Source of the DNA: Streptomyces aureoverticillatus
GTDB lineage: Bacteria; Actinomycetota; Actinomycetes; Streptomycetales; Streptomycetaceae
Assembly: GCF_014649395.1 (NCBI RefSeq)
Contig: NZ_BMSY01000010.1
Span: 1 to 64,000 of the forward strand
DNA length: 64,000 bases
Reading direction: 5' to 3'
The translations under genes were made by a program, and so were the position numbers. Position 1 is the first letter of the stretch, and every line of letters starts with the position of its first letter. Positions 9,151-17,818 of the stretch are shown one piece after another. The notes beneath the pieces were generated by a model, which saw nothing but the letters and a program-made list of their open reading frames with translations, was not told the origin of the DNA and searched no databases.

Positions 9151-11781
9151 GTGAAAGCCATCCGTCGATTCACCGTACGTCCCGTGCTCCCCGCCCCGCT
9201 CGGCCCGCTCGCCGAGCTCGCCCGCAATCTGCGCTGGTCCTGGCACGCCGGGACCCGCGACCTCTTCCGCGACGTCGACCCGGGGCTGTGGGAGGCCTCG
9301 GGCGGCGACCCCGTGCGGCTGCTCGGCTCCGTGCCGCCCGCGCGGCTCGCCGAGCTCGCCGGCGACGACGGCTTCCTGCGGCGGCTCGCCGAGGTCGCCG
9401 ACGATCTGCGCGAGTACGTCACCGGGGTGCGCTGGTACCAGGAGCGGCAGGCCGGCACGGACGCCGAACTGCCGGGCGCCATCGCCTACTTCTCGCCCGA
9501 GTTCGGCGTCACCGCCGCCCTGCCGCAGTACTCCGGCGGCCTCGGCATCCTCGCCGGCGACCATCTGAAGGCGGCCAGCGACCTCGGTGTGCCCCTCATC
9601 GGCGTCGGACTGCTCTACCGGCACGGCTACTTCCGGCAGTCCCTGACCCGCGACGGCTGGCAGCAGGAGCACTACCCCGTCCTCGACCCCAACGAGCTGC
9701 CCCTGTCCCTGCTGCGCGAGGCCGACGGCACCCCCGCCCAGGTGCGGCTCGCGCTGCCCGGCGGCCGGGCCCTCGCCGCGCACGTCTGGCAGGCGCAGGT
9801 CGGCCGCGTACCGCTGCTCATGCTCGACTCGGACGTCGAGGAGAACGACCCCGGCGCCCGCGAGGTGACCGACCGGCTCTACGGCGGCGGCAGCGAGCAC
9901 CGGCTGCTCCAGGAGATGCTCCTCGGGATCGGGGGAGTGCGGGCCGTGCGCGCCTATTGCCGTCTCACCGGGCACGCCGAACCCGAGGTCTTCCACACCA
10001 ACGAGGGCCACGCGGGGTTCCTGGGCCTCGAACGCATCCATGAACTCGTCCGCGACGGAGCCGGCTTCGACGCCGCCCTGGAGTCCGTGCGCGGCGGCAC
10101 CGTCTTCACCACCCACACCCCCGTGCCCGCCGGCATCGACCGCTTCGATCGCGAGCTGGTCGCCCACCACTTCGGTCCGGCCGCCGAACTGCCGGGCATC
10201 GACGTCGAGTTGGTGCTGCGCCTCGGCATGGAGACCTATCCGGGCGGGGAGCCGAACCTCTTCAACATGGCCGTCATGGGGCTCAGGCTCGGGCGCTGCG
10301 CCAACGGCGTGTCCACGCTGCACGGCAAGGTCAGCCGGGAGATGTTCCAGGGCCTGTGGCCGGGATTCGACCCCGAGGAGGTGCCGATCACCTCCGTCAC
10401 CAACGGCGTGCACGCCCCCACCTGGGTCGCCCCCGAGGTGATCCGGCTCGGCGCCCGCCAGATCGGCCAGGAACGCACCGACCGCGCCCTGTCCGTCGGC
10501 GGCTCCGAGCGCTGGGACGCCGTCGCCGACATCCAGGACGGCGACATCTGGCTGCTGCGCCGCGAACTGCGCGCCCAGCTCGTCGACGAGGTGCGGCGGC
10601 GGCTGCACGTGTCGTGGCGGCAGCGCGGCGCCGCCACCGCCGAGCTCGGCTGGATCGACGAGGTCCTCGACCCCGACGTCCTCACCATCGGCTTCGCCCG
10701 CCGCGTCCCCTCGTACAAACGACTGACGCTGATGCTGCGCGACCAGGACCGGCTGATGGAACTGCTCACCCACCCCGAGCGGCCCGTGCAGATCGTCGTC
10801 GCGGGCAAGGCGCATCCCGCCGACGACGGCGGCAAACGCCTCATCCAGGACCTGGTGCGCTTCACCGACGACCCCCGCGTGCGCCACCGCATCGTGTTCC
10901 TGCCGGACTACGGCATGGCGATGGCGCAGAAGCTGTACGCGGGCTGCGACGTGTGGCTGAACAATCCGCTGCGCCCGCTGGAGGCCTGCGGCACCTCCGG
11001 CATGAAGGCCGCTCTGAACGGCTGCCTCAACCTCTCTGTCCTGGACGGCTGGTGGGACGAGTGGTTCGAGCCCGACTTCGGCTGGGCCATCCCCACCGCC
11101 GACGGCGCCGCCACCGACGACCACCGCCGCGACGACCTCGAAGCCGCCGCGCTGTACGACCTCCTGGAGCGCCGCATCACGCCCCGCTTCTACGAGCACG
11201 GCCCCGGCGGACTGCCCGACCGCTGGATCGAGATGGTCCGCAGGACCCTGACCCGGCTCGGCCCGAAGGTGCTCGCGGGCCGCATGGTGCGCGAGTACGT
11301 GGAGCGTCTGTACGTCCCGGCCGCGCGCGCCCACCGCATGCTCGCGCCGGACGCCGCCGCCTCGCTCGCCGCCTGGAAGACCCGCGTCCGCGCCGCCTGG
11401 CCGGGCGTCGCCGTCGACCACGTGGAGGCCACCGCCGTCGGCGCCACCGCCGAACTCGGCGCGACGCTCGCGCTCCGGGTCCGCGTCCAACTCGGCGAAC
11501 TCACCCCCGACGACGTCGAGGTGCAGGCCATCGCGGGCCGCGTGGACCCCGAGGACCACATCACCGACGCCACCCCGGTCCCGCTGAAACCCGCGAGCGC
11601 CCCCGACACGGAGGGCCGCATCCTGTACGAGGGCCCCCTCGCCCTGGACCGCACAGGTCCCTTCGGCTACACGGTCCGCATCCTCCCCGCTCACCGCCTC
11701 CTGGCCGACGCCACGGAACTGGGCTTGGTGGCGGTGCCTTCAGAGACGACGGGCGAGGCGGCGGGGGTGCTGATGCGGTGA
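9151..11781 (+). CDS. glgP: Alpha-glucan (glycogen/maltodextrin) phosphorylase
   Basis: An 876-residue PLP enzyme that releases glucose-1-phosphate from alpha-1,4-glucans. It is of the actinobacterial phosphorylase type with an N-terminal PLGPLAELARNLRWSWH region. Glucan and phosphate-site sequences include YFSPEFG, YSGGLGILAGDHLKAASDLG, HTNEGHAGF, TTHTPVPAG and VTNGVHAPTW. The PLP-binding stretch PLEACGTSGMKAALNG places the Schiff-base Lys near residue 619, followed by DGWWDEW. The start is GTG after GAGGTG with only 4 nt between. It is transcribed away from the kinase pair. Together with GlgE and GlgX it makes a local alpha-glucan metabolism group. Confidence 0.94.
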   Translation: MKAIRRFTVRPVLPAPLGPLAELARNLRWSWHAGTRDLFRDVDPGLWEASGGDPVRLLGSVPPARLAELAGDDGFLRRLAEVADDLREYVTGVRWYQERQAGTDAELPGAIAYFSPEFGVTAALPQYSGGLGILAGDHLKAASDLGVPLIGVGLLYRHGYFRQSLTRDGWQQEHYPVLDPNELPLSLLREADGTPAQVRLALPGGRALAAHVWQAQVGRVPLLMLDSDVEENDPGAREVTDRLYGGGSEHRLLQEMLLGIGGVRAVRAYCRLTGHAEPEVFHTNEGHAGFLGLERIHELVRDGAGFDAALESVRGGTVFTTHTPVPAGIDRFDRELVAHHFGPAAELPGIDVELVLRLGMETYPGGEPNLFNMAVMGLRLGRCANGVSTLHGKVSREMFQGLWPGFDPEEVPITSVTNGVHAPTWVAPEVIRLGARQIGQERTDRALSVGGSERWDAVADIQDGDIWLLRRELRAQLVDEVRRRLHVSWRQRGAATAELGWIDEVLDPDVLTIGFARRVPSYKRLTLMLRDQDRLMELLTHPERPVQIVVAGKAHPADDGGKRLIQDLVRFTDDPRVRHRIVFLPDYGMAMAQKLYAGCDVWLNNPLRPLEACGTSGMKAALNGCLNLSVLDGWWDEWFEPDFGWAIPTADGAATDDHRRDDLEAAALYDLLERRITPRFYEHGPGGLPDRWIEMVRRTLTRLGPKVLAGRMVREYVERLYVPAARAHRMLAPDAAASLAAWKTRVRAAWPGVAVDHVEATAVGATAELGATLALRVRVQLGELTPDDVEVQAIAGRVDPEDHITDATPVPLKPASAPDTEGRILYEGPLALDRTGPFGYTVRILPAHRLLADATELGLVAVPSETTGEAAGVLMR

Positions 11782-11804
11782 GGGGATGTGGGCGGTAGGG
11801 CAGC

Positions 11805-11872
11805 GCGCCCCAAAGGGGCGCGGGGCTGTGTCGATTTGCGGCTCCGCCGCGTGGGCGCGACCAGCCCCCACC
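11805..11872 (+). terminator. glgP terminator hairpin merged with a Streptomyces-type dispersed repeat
   Basis: A 7-bp perfect stem (GCGCCCC-AAA-GGGGCGC, 11805-11821) lies 24 bp after the glgP stop. It runs into GGGGCTGTGTCGATTTGC and GGCTCCGCCGC, text I recognise as a common short intergenic repeat of Streptomyces genomes. A terminator role is inferred from position. Confidence 0.6.
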
Positions 11873-11900
11873 AACCCGCAGACAAAACAAAACATGGTGC

Positions 11901-11938
11901 GGGCGGCACCCGGGGGTTGGGTACCCCGGATGCCGCCC
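11901..11938 (-). terminator. Terminator hairpin after the first M4 protease gene
   Basis: Arms beginning GGGCGGCACC and ending TGCCGCCC form a stem of about 15 bp with one mismatch around a TTGGGT loop. It sits about 25 nt past the protease stop on the minus strand and faces the end of glgP. Confidence 0.6.
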
Positions 11939-11962
11939 GGCTTTAGAGGCCCAGGGGCCCGG

Positions 11963-13606
11963 TTACTTGACGTTCACGCCGGTCCACGCGGCCTCGACGG
12001 CCTTCTGCTCAGCAGAGTCCGCCCCATACAGATCGGCGGCAGCCTTGACCGTGTCCTTGCGGGCCTGCGCGTAATCCGTCGTGGTGGTGAAGTACGTGGT
12101 GAGCGCCTTGAACCAGATCTTCTCGGCCTTCTCGCGCCCGATGCCCTCGACCTTGGAGCCGTCCTTGGTCGGGCTGTCGTACTTGACGCCGTTGATCTCC
12201 TTCGCGCCGCTGCCCTCGCTGAGCAGGTAGAAGAAGTGGTTGGCGATGCCGGACGAGTAGTGCACGTCCACGTTCCCGGCGTTGGAGTCCCAGTAGTCCA
12301 GCGAGTTGCCGTCCTTGGAGGGCTTGTCCATGTGTCGCAGCGGCGACCCGTCGCCGTTGATGTCGATCTTCTCGCCGACGAGGTAGTCGCCCTTGTCCTC
12401 GGCGTTGTTCGCGCCGAACTCGACGGCCGCGGCGAAGATGTCGCTGGTCGCCTCGTTCAGGCCGCCGGACTCGCCGCTGTACTCCATGTTGCCGGTGGCC
12501 GCGGTGACGCCGTGGGTCATCTCGTGGGCGGCCACGTCGATGGACGTGAGCGGCTTGGCGTTGCCCTCCCCGTCGCCGTACGTCATGCAGAAGCAGGAGT
12601 CCTGCCAGAACGCGTTGACGTAGTTGTTGCCGTAGTGCACGCGGGAGGTGGCGCCCTTGCCGTCGCCCTTGATGCCGTTGCGGCCGTGCGTGTTCTTGTA
12701 GTAGTCCCAGGTCAGCTGGGCACCGTAGGCGGCGTCGACGCCCGCGGTCTGCGCGTCGTCCGGCTTGCCCGTGCCCCACGTGTCGTCGGCGTCGGTGAAG
12801 AGCTTGCCGCCGCTGGAGCCGTGGTTCAGGTCGTACGTCTTGTGGTTCCCGCGCCCGCCGTCGGTCAGCTCGAAGCCGCTGCCCTTCTTGGTGGAGCCCA
12901 CCTCGACGTCGCCGCTGTACTGGCTGTGGCCCTTGCCGTTCTCGACGGCCTGGTACTGGAACAGCTTCTTGCCGGTGGCGGCGTCCGTGATGACGTGCAG
13001 CTCACTCGGCGTGCCGTCCTTCTGGGTGCCGGTGACGACCGTCTCGAAGGCCAGCGTCGGCTTGCCCTGCGCGGCCCAGACGACCTTGCGCGGCGCGTCG
13101 GCGTCCGCCTTCTTGGTCTCGCCGGTCTTCGCCGCCGTCGCCTCGGCCGACTTGGCGACCGCCTTCGGTGCGAGCTTCGCGCTGGTGGAGGCGACCTTCA
13201 CGGCCGCCTTCGTGGCCTTGCTGACGCCCTTGACCGCGCCGCTCTTGGCGGTGTGCACGACCATGTCGCCGCCCAGGACGGGGAGTCCGGCGTAGGTGCG
13301 CTCGTAGCGGGTGTGCGTGGTGCCGTCGCGGTCCTTGACCACATCGCGGACGACGAGCTTCTCCTTGGCGCCGAGGCCGATCTTCTCGGCGGTGGCCGCC
13401 GTCTTCGTCTCGGCGTCCTGGATGAGTCCGGCGCGGACGGAGGCGGAGAGCCGCATGGGCGCGGCGGAGGGGGTGTCGGCCTTGGTGTTGCTGACGTCCT
13501 GCTGGGCGGACGCGCCGGTGGTCAGGCCGGCTGTGAGCAGCGCTCCGGCGGCGACAGCGGTGGCGATGGCCAGGGTGGAGCGCTTCCTCGATATGTGGGG
13601 GGTCAC
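11963..13606 (-). CDS. Secreted M4 (thermolysin-like) neutral metalloprotease
   Basis: A 547-residue preproprotein. A signal peptide ends near TTGASAQ (about residue 35). An FTP/PepSY propeptide follows (VVRDVVKDRDGTTHTRYERTYAGLPVLGGDMVVHT). The M4 catalytic domain has the zinc motif H361-E362-M-T-H365 and the third ligand Glu in GGLNEATSDIF; the proton donor His lies in VHYSSGIANHFFYLL. A Cys pair in SCFC and metal-site Asp residues in DINGDGSPL are seen. The start is GTG with AAGGAG 7 nt upstream. It is a close paralogue of the gene beginning at 15551, in the same orientation and with its own upstream element, so it is a tandem duplication and not an operon. Confidence 0.95.
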   Translation of the reverse strand: MTPHISRKRSTLAIATAVAAGALLTAGLTTGASAQQDVSNTKADTPSAAPMRLSASVRAGLIQDAETKTAATAEKIGLGAKEKLVVRDVVKDRDGTTHTRYERTYAGLPVLGGDMVVHTAKSGAVKGVSKATKAAVKVASTSAKLAPKAVAKSAEATAAKTGETKKADADAPRKVVWAAQGKPTLAFETVVTGTQKDGTPSELHVITDAATGKKLFQYQAVENGKGHSQYSGDVEVGSTKKGSGFELTDGGRGNHKTYDLNHGSSGGKLFTDADDTWGTGKPDDAQTAGVDAAYGAQLTWDYYKNTHGRNGIKGDGKGATSRVHYGNNYVNAFWQDSCFCMTYGDGEGNAKPLTSIDVAAHEMTHGVTAATGNMEYSGESGGLNEATSDIFAAAVEFGANNAEDKGDYLVGEKIDINGDGSPLRHMDKPSKDGNSLDYWDSNAGNVDVHYSSGIANHFFYLLSEGSGAKEINGVKYDSPTKDGSKVEGIGREKAEKIWFKALTTYFTTTTDYAQARKDTVKAAADLYGADSAEQKAVEAAWTGVNVK

Positions 13607-13701
13607 GCAAGCTCCTTGTGTGGGGGAGCCCGGGTGGCATGGGGGACCACCCGGGCCAGAAGTGCTGTGCGGTACTCGTGTGCCGTGCGGAGGAAGCGTG
13701 C

Positions 13702-13757
13702 CATTTGGGCCAGGTACATGTCAGGACCTTGATTGAATGTTGGCCAAATTACGTTCG
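13702..13757 (-). promoter_or_regulatory. Conserved upstream element of the first M4 protease gene
   Basis: On the minus strand, CGAACGTAAT is followed after exactly 22 nt by CCTGACATGT. Both ten-mers and the spacing recur upstream of the paralogous protease at 15692-15747, while the spacer differs. This looks like a retained promoter or operator. The region also holds GGCCAA-N10-TTGGCC around the first block. Confidence 0.6.
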
Positions 13758-13865
13758 TTGGCCGATGGTCAAGGTCCGTAATGCGAACAGAGGGTGAACG
13801 GGGGTGCCGCACCGGGGAGTTGGAGCTGCCGGACGCCGGGGCGGCGCCCCCGTGGGGTGTCCTCG

Positions 13866-15551
13866 CTACGGCCGGGAACCGACGTTGACGGCCGCCCACG
13901 CGTTGGCCACCGCGGCGTACTCGGCACTGCTCGTGCCGTACAGTTCGCCCGCCGCCGCGAGCGTTCCGGTGCGCGCGGCCGCGTAGTTGGTGGTCGTGTT
14001 GAACTTCGTGGTGAGCGCGCGGAACCAGATCTTGGCAGCCTTGTCAATGCCGATCCCGGTCACGGGCTTGTTGTCGTACGTCGGCGAGTCGTAGGAGACG
14101 CCGTTGACGACCTTCTTCCCGCTGCCCTCGCTGAGCAGGTAGAAGAAGTGGTTGGCGATGCCCGAGGAGTAGTGCACGTCGACGTTGCCGGCGCTGCTGC
14201 TCCAGTAGTCCAGGGACCTGCCGTCCCTGCTCGGCTTGTCCATGTAGCGCAGCGGGGTGCCGTTGCCGCGGATGTCGATCTTCTCGCCGACGAGGTAGTC
14301 GCCGACGTCCGAGGCGTTCTTGGCGTTGAACTCGACGGCGGCGGCGAAGATGTCGCTGGTCGCCTCGTTCAGGCCGCCGGGCTCACGGCTGTACTGCATG
14401 TTGCCGGTCGCGGACGTGACGCCGTGGGTCATCTCGTGCGCGGCGACGTCGATGGACGTGAGCGGCTTGGCGTTGCCCGCGCCGTCGCCGTACGTCATGC
14501 AGAAGCAGCCGTTCTGCCAGAACGCGTTGGAGTAGTTGTTGCCGTAGTGCACGCGGGAGCTCGCGCCGACCCCGTCGTTGCGGATGCCGTTGCGGCCGTG
14601 CACGCCCTTGTAGTAGTCCCAGGTGAGGGCCGCGCCGTAGTGCGCGTCGGCGCCCGCGGTCTCCAGGTTGGACGGCTGGCCGTTGCCCCACACGTCGTCC
14701 GGGCCGCTGAACAGGGTGCCGGTGCCCGACGTGCCGCGGTTGAGGTTGTACGTGCGGTGGTTGCCGCGCTGGGTGTCGGAGAGCGTGTACCGCGAGCCCG
14801 AACCCGCGGTGCCGAGGGTGACCTGGCCGCTGTACATGGTGTTGCCGGTGCCGTTGTGCACGGCCTGCCACTGGCCCAGCTTCTTGCCGGTGGCGGCGTC
14901 GGTCACGACGTGCAGCTCGTTCGGCGTGCCGTCCTTCTGGAGGCCGCCGACCACGGTCTCGTACGCGAGGACCGGGCCGCCGCCCTTGCTGTCGGCCAGC
15001 CAGACGACCTTGCGCGGCGCCTGCGACGCCTTCGTCTTCGTGGACTTCTCGGCCTTCGCCGCGCCGAGCGCCTGCTTCTCGGCCGCGGCGGGCTTCACCT
15101 CGGCGCCGGTGTCGATGCCCGCAAGGCGGGCCTTGGAGGCGCGGTTGACGTCCTTGACCTTGCCCGCCTTGTCGGTCGCGACCACCATGTCGCCGCCGAG
15201 CACGGGGAGTCCGGCGTAGGTGCGCTCGTAGCGGGTGTGCGTGGTGCCGTCACGGTCCTTGATCACGTCGCGGACGACGAGCTTCTCCTTGGCGCCGAGG
15301 CCGAGGGTGTCGGCGGTGGCGGCCTTGCTCGCGTCCGCCTCGCGTATCAGCTCGGCGCGCTGCGACGGGGAGAGCTTCATGGGCAGGGCGCCGGCGTCGG
15401 CCTTGGTGCCGGAGGGTGAGGGGTCGGCGGTGGCGGTGCCCGCCTGCACGGCCATGCCGAGGAGGGCGGCGACGGCCGTGAAGGTACCGATGGCGGTGGC
15501 CCGCCTGCGGGCGGAACGTCTCTGGGGCGTGGGGGAGTTGCTGCTCAACAC
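13866..15551 (-). CDS. Secreted M4 (thermolysin-like) neutral metalloprotease, paralogue 2
   Basis: A 561-residue preproprotein built like its neighbour. The signal peptide ends near GTATADP, the FTP/PepSY propeptide contains the same GTTHTRYERTYAGLPVLGGDMVV block, and the zinc motif is HEMTH at about 372-376 with GGLNEATSDIF. The GTG at 15551 lies only 3 nt from AAGGAG; a TTG one codon later (15548) has better spacing and may be the real start. Short GC-rich inverted sequence near 13839-13856 could end the transcript. Both proteases are probably exported for extracellular protein breakdown. Confidence 0.94.
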   Translation of the reverse strand: MLSSNSPTPQRRSARRRATAIGTFTAVAALLGMAVQAGTATADPSPSGTKADAGALPMKLSPSQRAELIREADASKAATADTLGLGAKEKLVVRDVIKDRDGTTHTRYERTYAGLPVLGGDMVVATDKAGKVKDVNRASKARLAGIDTGAEVKPAAAEKQALGAAKAEKSTKTKASQAPRKVVWLADSKGGGPVLAYETVVGGLQKDGTPNELHVVTDAATGKKLGQWQAVHNGTGNTMYSGQVTLGTAGSGSRYTLSDTQRGNHRTYNLNRGTSGTGTLFSGPDDVWGNGQPSNLETAGADAHYGAALTWDYYKGVHGRNGIRNDGVGASSRVHYGNNYSNAFWQNGCFCMTYGDGAGNAKPLTSIDVAAHEMTHGVTSATGNMQYSREPGGLNEATSDIFAAAVEFNAKNASDVGDYLVGEKIDIRGNGTPLRYMDKPSRDGRSLDYWSSSAGNVDVHYSSGIANHFFYLLSEGSGKKVVNGVSYDSPTYDNKPVTGIGIDKAAKIWFRALTTKFNTTTNYAAARTGTLAAAGELYGTSSAEYAAVANAWAAVNVGSRP

Positions 15552-15691
15552 GGACTCCTTCTGCGCGACCGCTGATCAAGCGGCCAGGGGGCGACCGGAC
15601 GGCGGTGACCGTCCGGGGCGGAGCAGGCAGTACGTGGTGCTGTGAGCCGCGGGCGCGCGAGCGCGCGTGCGACTGGTGAGGGGAAGAGTCC

Positions 15692-15747
15692 CATTCGAGA
15701 CAGGGACATGTCAGGTGCGTGAACGCACTTTGGCTGGATTACGTTCG
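15692..15747 (-). promoter_or_regulatory. Conserved upstream element of the second M4 protease gene
   Basis: This is the partner of the element at 13702-13757: minus-strand CGAACGTAAT, 22 nt, CCTGACATGT, with related flanks (AATGGGAC here, AATGGCAC there). It lies about 140-195 nt upstream of the start codon. Confidence 0.6.
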
Positions 15748-15811
15748 GTGCGTGGGTTCGGACGTCCGGTATTCGGTATGCGGGCGTAAAGTCCGTGCGC
15801 CGGGCCGGTGT

Positions 15812-17737
15812 TCAGGCGCCCGGACCGTCCGGTGCCTGTGGGTCGTCCGCCGTCCGGATGCGGGCGCTCGCCACCAGATACGTCTCGCCCGGGCCCGGCG
15901 GGCGCGTCCAGGAGCGCGTGACGAAGGTGTGCAGGCGGCCCTCGGTGAGCGCGTGCCGGGGGAGCGAGACGCCGAATGCGGTCGCGACCGCCGCCAGGGC
16001 GGCCGCCTCGTCCCACCGCCCCTGGCGGAAGAGCCGCTCCGGGTCCAGGGCCTCCGGGATGTCCCCGCTCCGCTCGACGGCGGTGCCCTGGACCGTGCAG
16101 GCGTACCGCTCCTCTCCCCGCTCCGCGACGGAGAGGTGGAACAGCGCGGGCCGCCCGTGCTCGGCGGGGGCGGCCCAGACCGCGACGGCGCGGCCGCTCC
16201 GGGAGGCGGCCACGGCCGGGGACGCGAACTGCGGCCCGTGGAACGGCAGCGGGTCCGCGTCGAAGGCGAAGCTCCAGCCGGGCCCGGCCCGGCCGACGGC
16301 CATCAGGGCCTCGTCGTACGGCAGGCTCCCCCGGACGTCCGCCTCCCACCGCGTCATCGGCGCCCGCAGCGCCGTGTCGCCCTTGGCGCCCATGACAGCG
16401 GGGAGTTCGCGCGCCTCCACGCCTTCCACCAGGACGAAGCGGTACGCCTGACGCGGGCCGTCCGGCTCCCGGTCCGCGAGCCAGGCCAGGCCGTCCGGGG
16501 AAAGGTCGGCGGCGGGGCGCGCCGCACCCGTCGCCTCCCCGCCCCGGGGCGTGGCCAGCAGCTCCCGCCGCCGCTCCGCCGTGAGCAGCGGCGCGAGGAG
16601 CGGATCGGCGAGCAGGCCGACCGGCGCCAGCTGGTCGGGCCCGAGGGGCCGCCACTCGGGCAGGGCGGCGAGCAGGGTGTGCCAGGCCGCGTCCGTCTCG
16701 CCCCAGCGGGCCTGCTCCCGCGCCGCGCGCACCGCCGCGCCGAAGGGGCCCTCCGGCGCGTACACGAACGTCCGCTCCCGGGCCTGCCGCAGCGCCCGCG
16801 CCGCCGGTCCCGTCAGCTCGGCCGGGACAGCCCCCACGCGGAACCTGAACGAGTCGTCGTCGTGCCAGGACTCCTCCGCGTGCTCGGCGGCGAGCACGGG
16901 CAGCAGCTCCGGCTGGTACACGGGGTCGGCCGCCAGTCCGTCGAAGTCCGCCAGATACGTGTCGCCGAGCAGCCACTTGATCTGGTCGAGCAGTGCCTTG
17001 GCGCGGGGGCGCCCGAACTCCTGCGCCTCGGTGAGCATCCGCTCGGCCCGCTCGTGGTCCCCGCGCAGCGCCGCCCGCCGCGCCTCCGCCACCTTCGCGT
17101 CCAGGGCCTCGGTGGTGGCGTTCGCGAACTGTGGCGCGCTGTCGCGGTCGGCGCGCAGGCTGTGGAACTCCCGGTACATCTCCTGCATGAAGTCCCAGAA
17201 GGCGCCGTGCCGTTCAGGGGGACTCGCCCTCCAGGGCGCCCACGTGTACACCGCCCACTCGCCGTGCTCGTCCACGTCCTCCGGGTCCATCACCACGTAC
17301 ACGGCGTCGGACTCCACACCCAGGTCGAGCGCCCGGCCCCACAGGTCGGCCTCGTCGATCTCCTCCGGCGACGCGTCCTCGTCGAGATACTCCCGGAACA
17401 TCGCGCCGAGCCCCGCCTCGTCCTCGTGCCACCGCACGTGCTCCGTGCCTCCGAGCAGCCACACGAACCCGCCCGCGTGCCGCCACCCGTCGGTGACCTC
17501 CAGGAAGGACCGGTAGGACGGCGGGAGGCGGCGGCCGAGGCGTGCCTCGAGTGCCGCCAGCCGCTCGGGCGTCGCGGGTTCGAAGCCGAGCCAGCGGGCG
17601 CGCAGCGCCTCCTCGTCGCCGTCGAGTCCGCCCTCGTCGGGATCCTGGGCGCCGGCCCACTCCTCGCTCCACCGCGCCAGGAACTCCCGCCAGCCGAACC
17701 CCGGTCCGGCCCCCGTGCCCGCGTTCGTCTCAGTCAT
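15812..17737 (-). CDS. Large SMI1/KNR4 (SUKH superfamily) protein
   Basis: A 641-residue soluble protein. The N-terminal ~180 residues fit the SUKH fold: ERLAALEARLGRRLPPSYRSFLEVTDGW is the typical opening, and GESDAVYVV-like and WAVYTWAPW strands follow. The remainder (about 200-641) is rich in short helices (AEARRAALRGDHERAERML) and has no family I recognise. SUKH proteins include contact-dependent toxin immunity proteins and regulatory adaptors; no toxin gene adjoins this one, so an immunity role is only a possibility. No signal peptide or membrane segment is seen. It is a single gene between the M4 protease and the ABC exporter. Confidence 0.75.
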   Translation of the reverse strand: MTETNAGTGAGPGFGWREFLARWSEEWAGAQDPDEGGLDGDEEALRARWLGFEPATPERLAALEARLGRRLPPSYRSFLEVTDGWRHAGGFVWLLGGTEHVRWHEDEAGLGAMFREYLDEDASPEEIDEADLWGRALDLGVESDAVYVVMDPEDVDEHGEWAVYTWAPWRASPPERHGAFWDFMQEMYREFHSLRADRDSAPQFANATTEALDAKVAEARRAALRGDHERAERMLTEAQEFGRPRAKALLDQIKWLLGDTYLADFDGLAADPVYQPELLPVLAAEHAEESWHDDDSFRFRVGAVPAELTGPAARALRQARERTFVYAPEGPFGAAVRAAREQARWGETDAAWHTLLAALPEWRPLGPDQLAPVGLLADPLLAPLLTAERRRELLATPRGGEATGAARPAADLSPDGLAWLADREPDGPRQAYRFVLVEGVEARELPAVMGAKGDTALRAPMTRWEADVRGSLPYDEALMAVGRAGPGWSFAFDADPLPFHGPQFASPAVAASRSGRAVAVWAAPAEHGRPALFHLSVAERGEERYACTVQGTAVERSGDIPEALDPERLFRQGRWDEAAALAAVATAFGVSLPRHALTEGRLHTFVTRSWTRPPGPGETYLVASARIRTADDPQAPDGPGA

Positions 17738-17818
17738 ACGGCGATGGTCGCAGCCACCACTGACAACGCCACGGGTAGCGGCGCTGACCTGCGGAAACGT
17801 AGCCCTGCGGGGGCGTCG

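Noticed and set aside
15812..17737. SUKH protein as immunity gene of a contact-dependent toxin system
   Set aside because: No polymorphic toxin, WXG protein or further immunity genes adjoin; the flanks are a protease and an ABC exporter.
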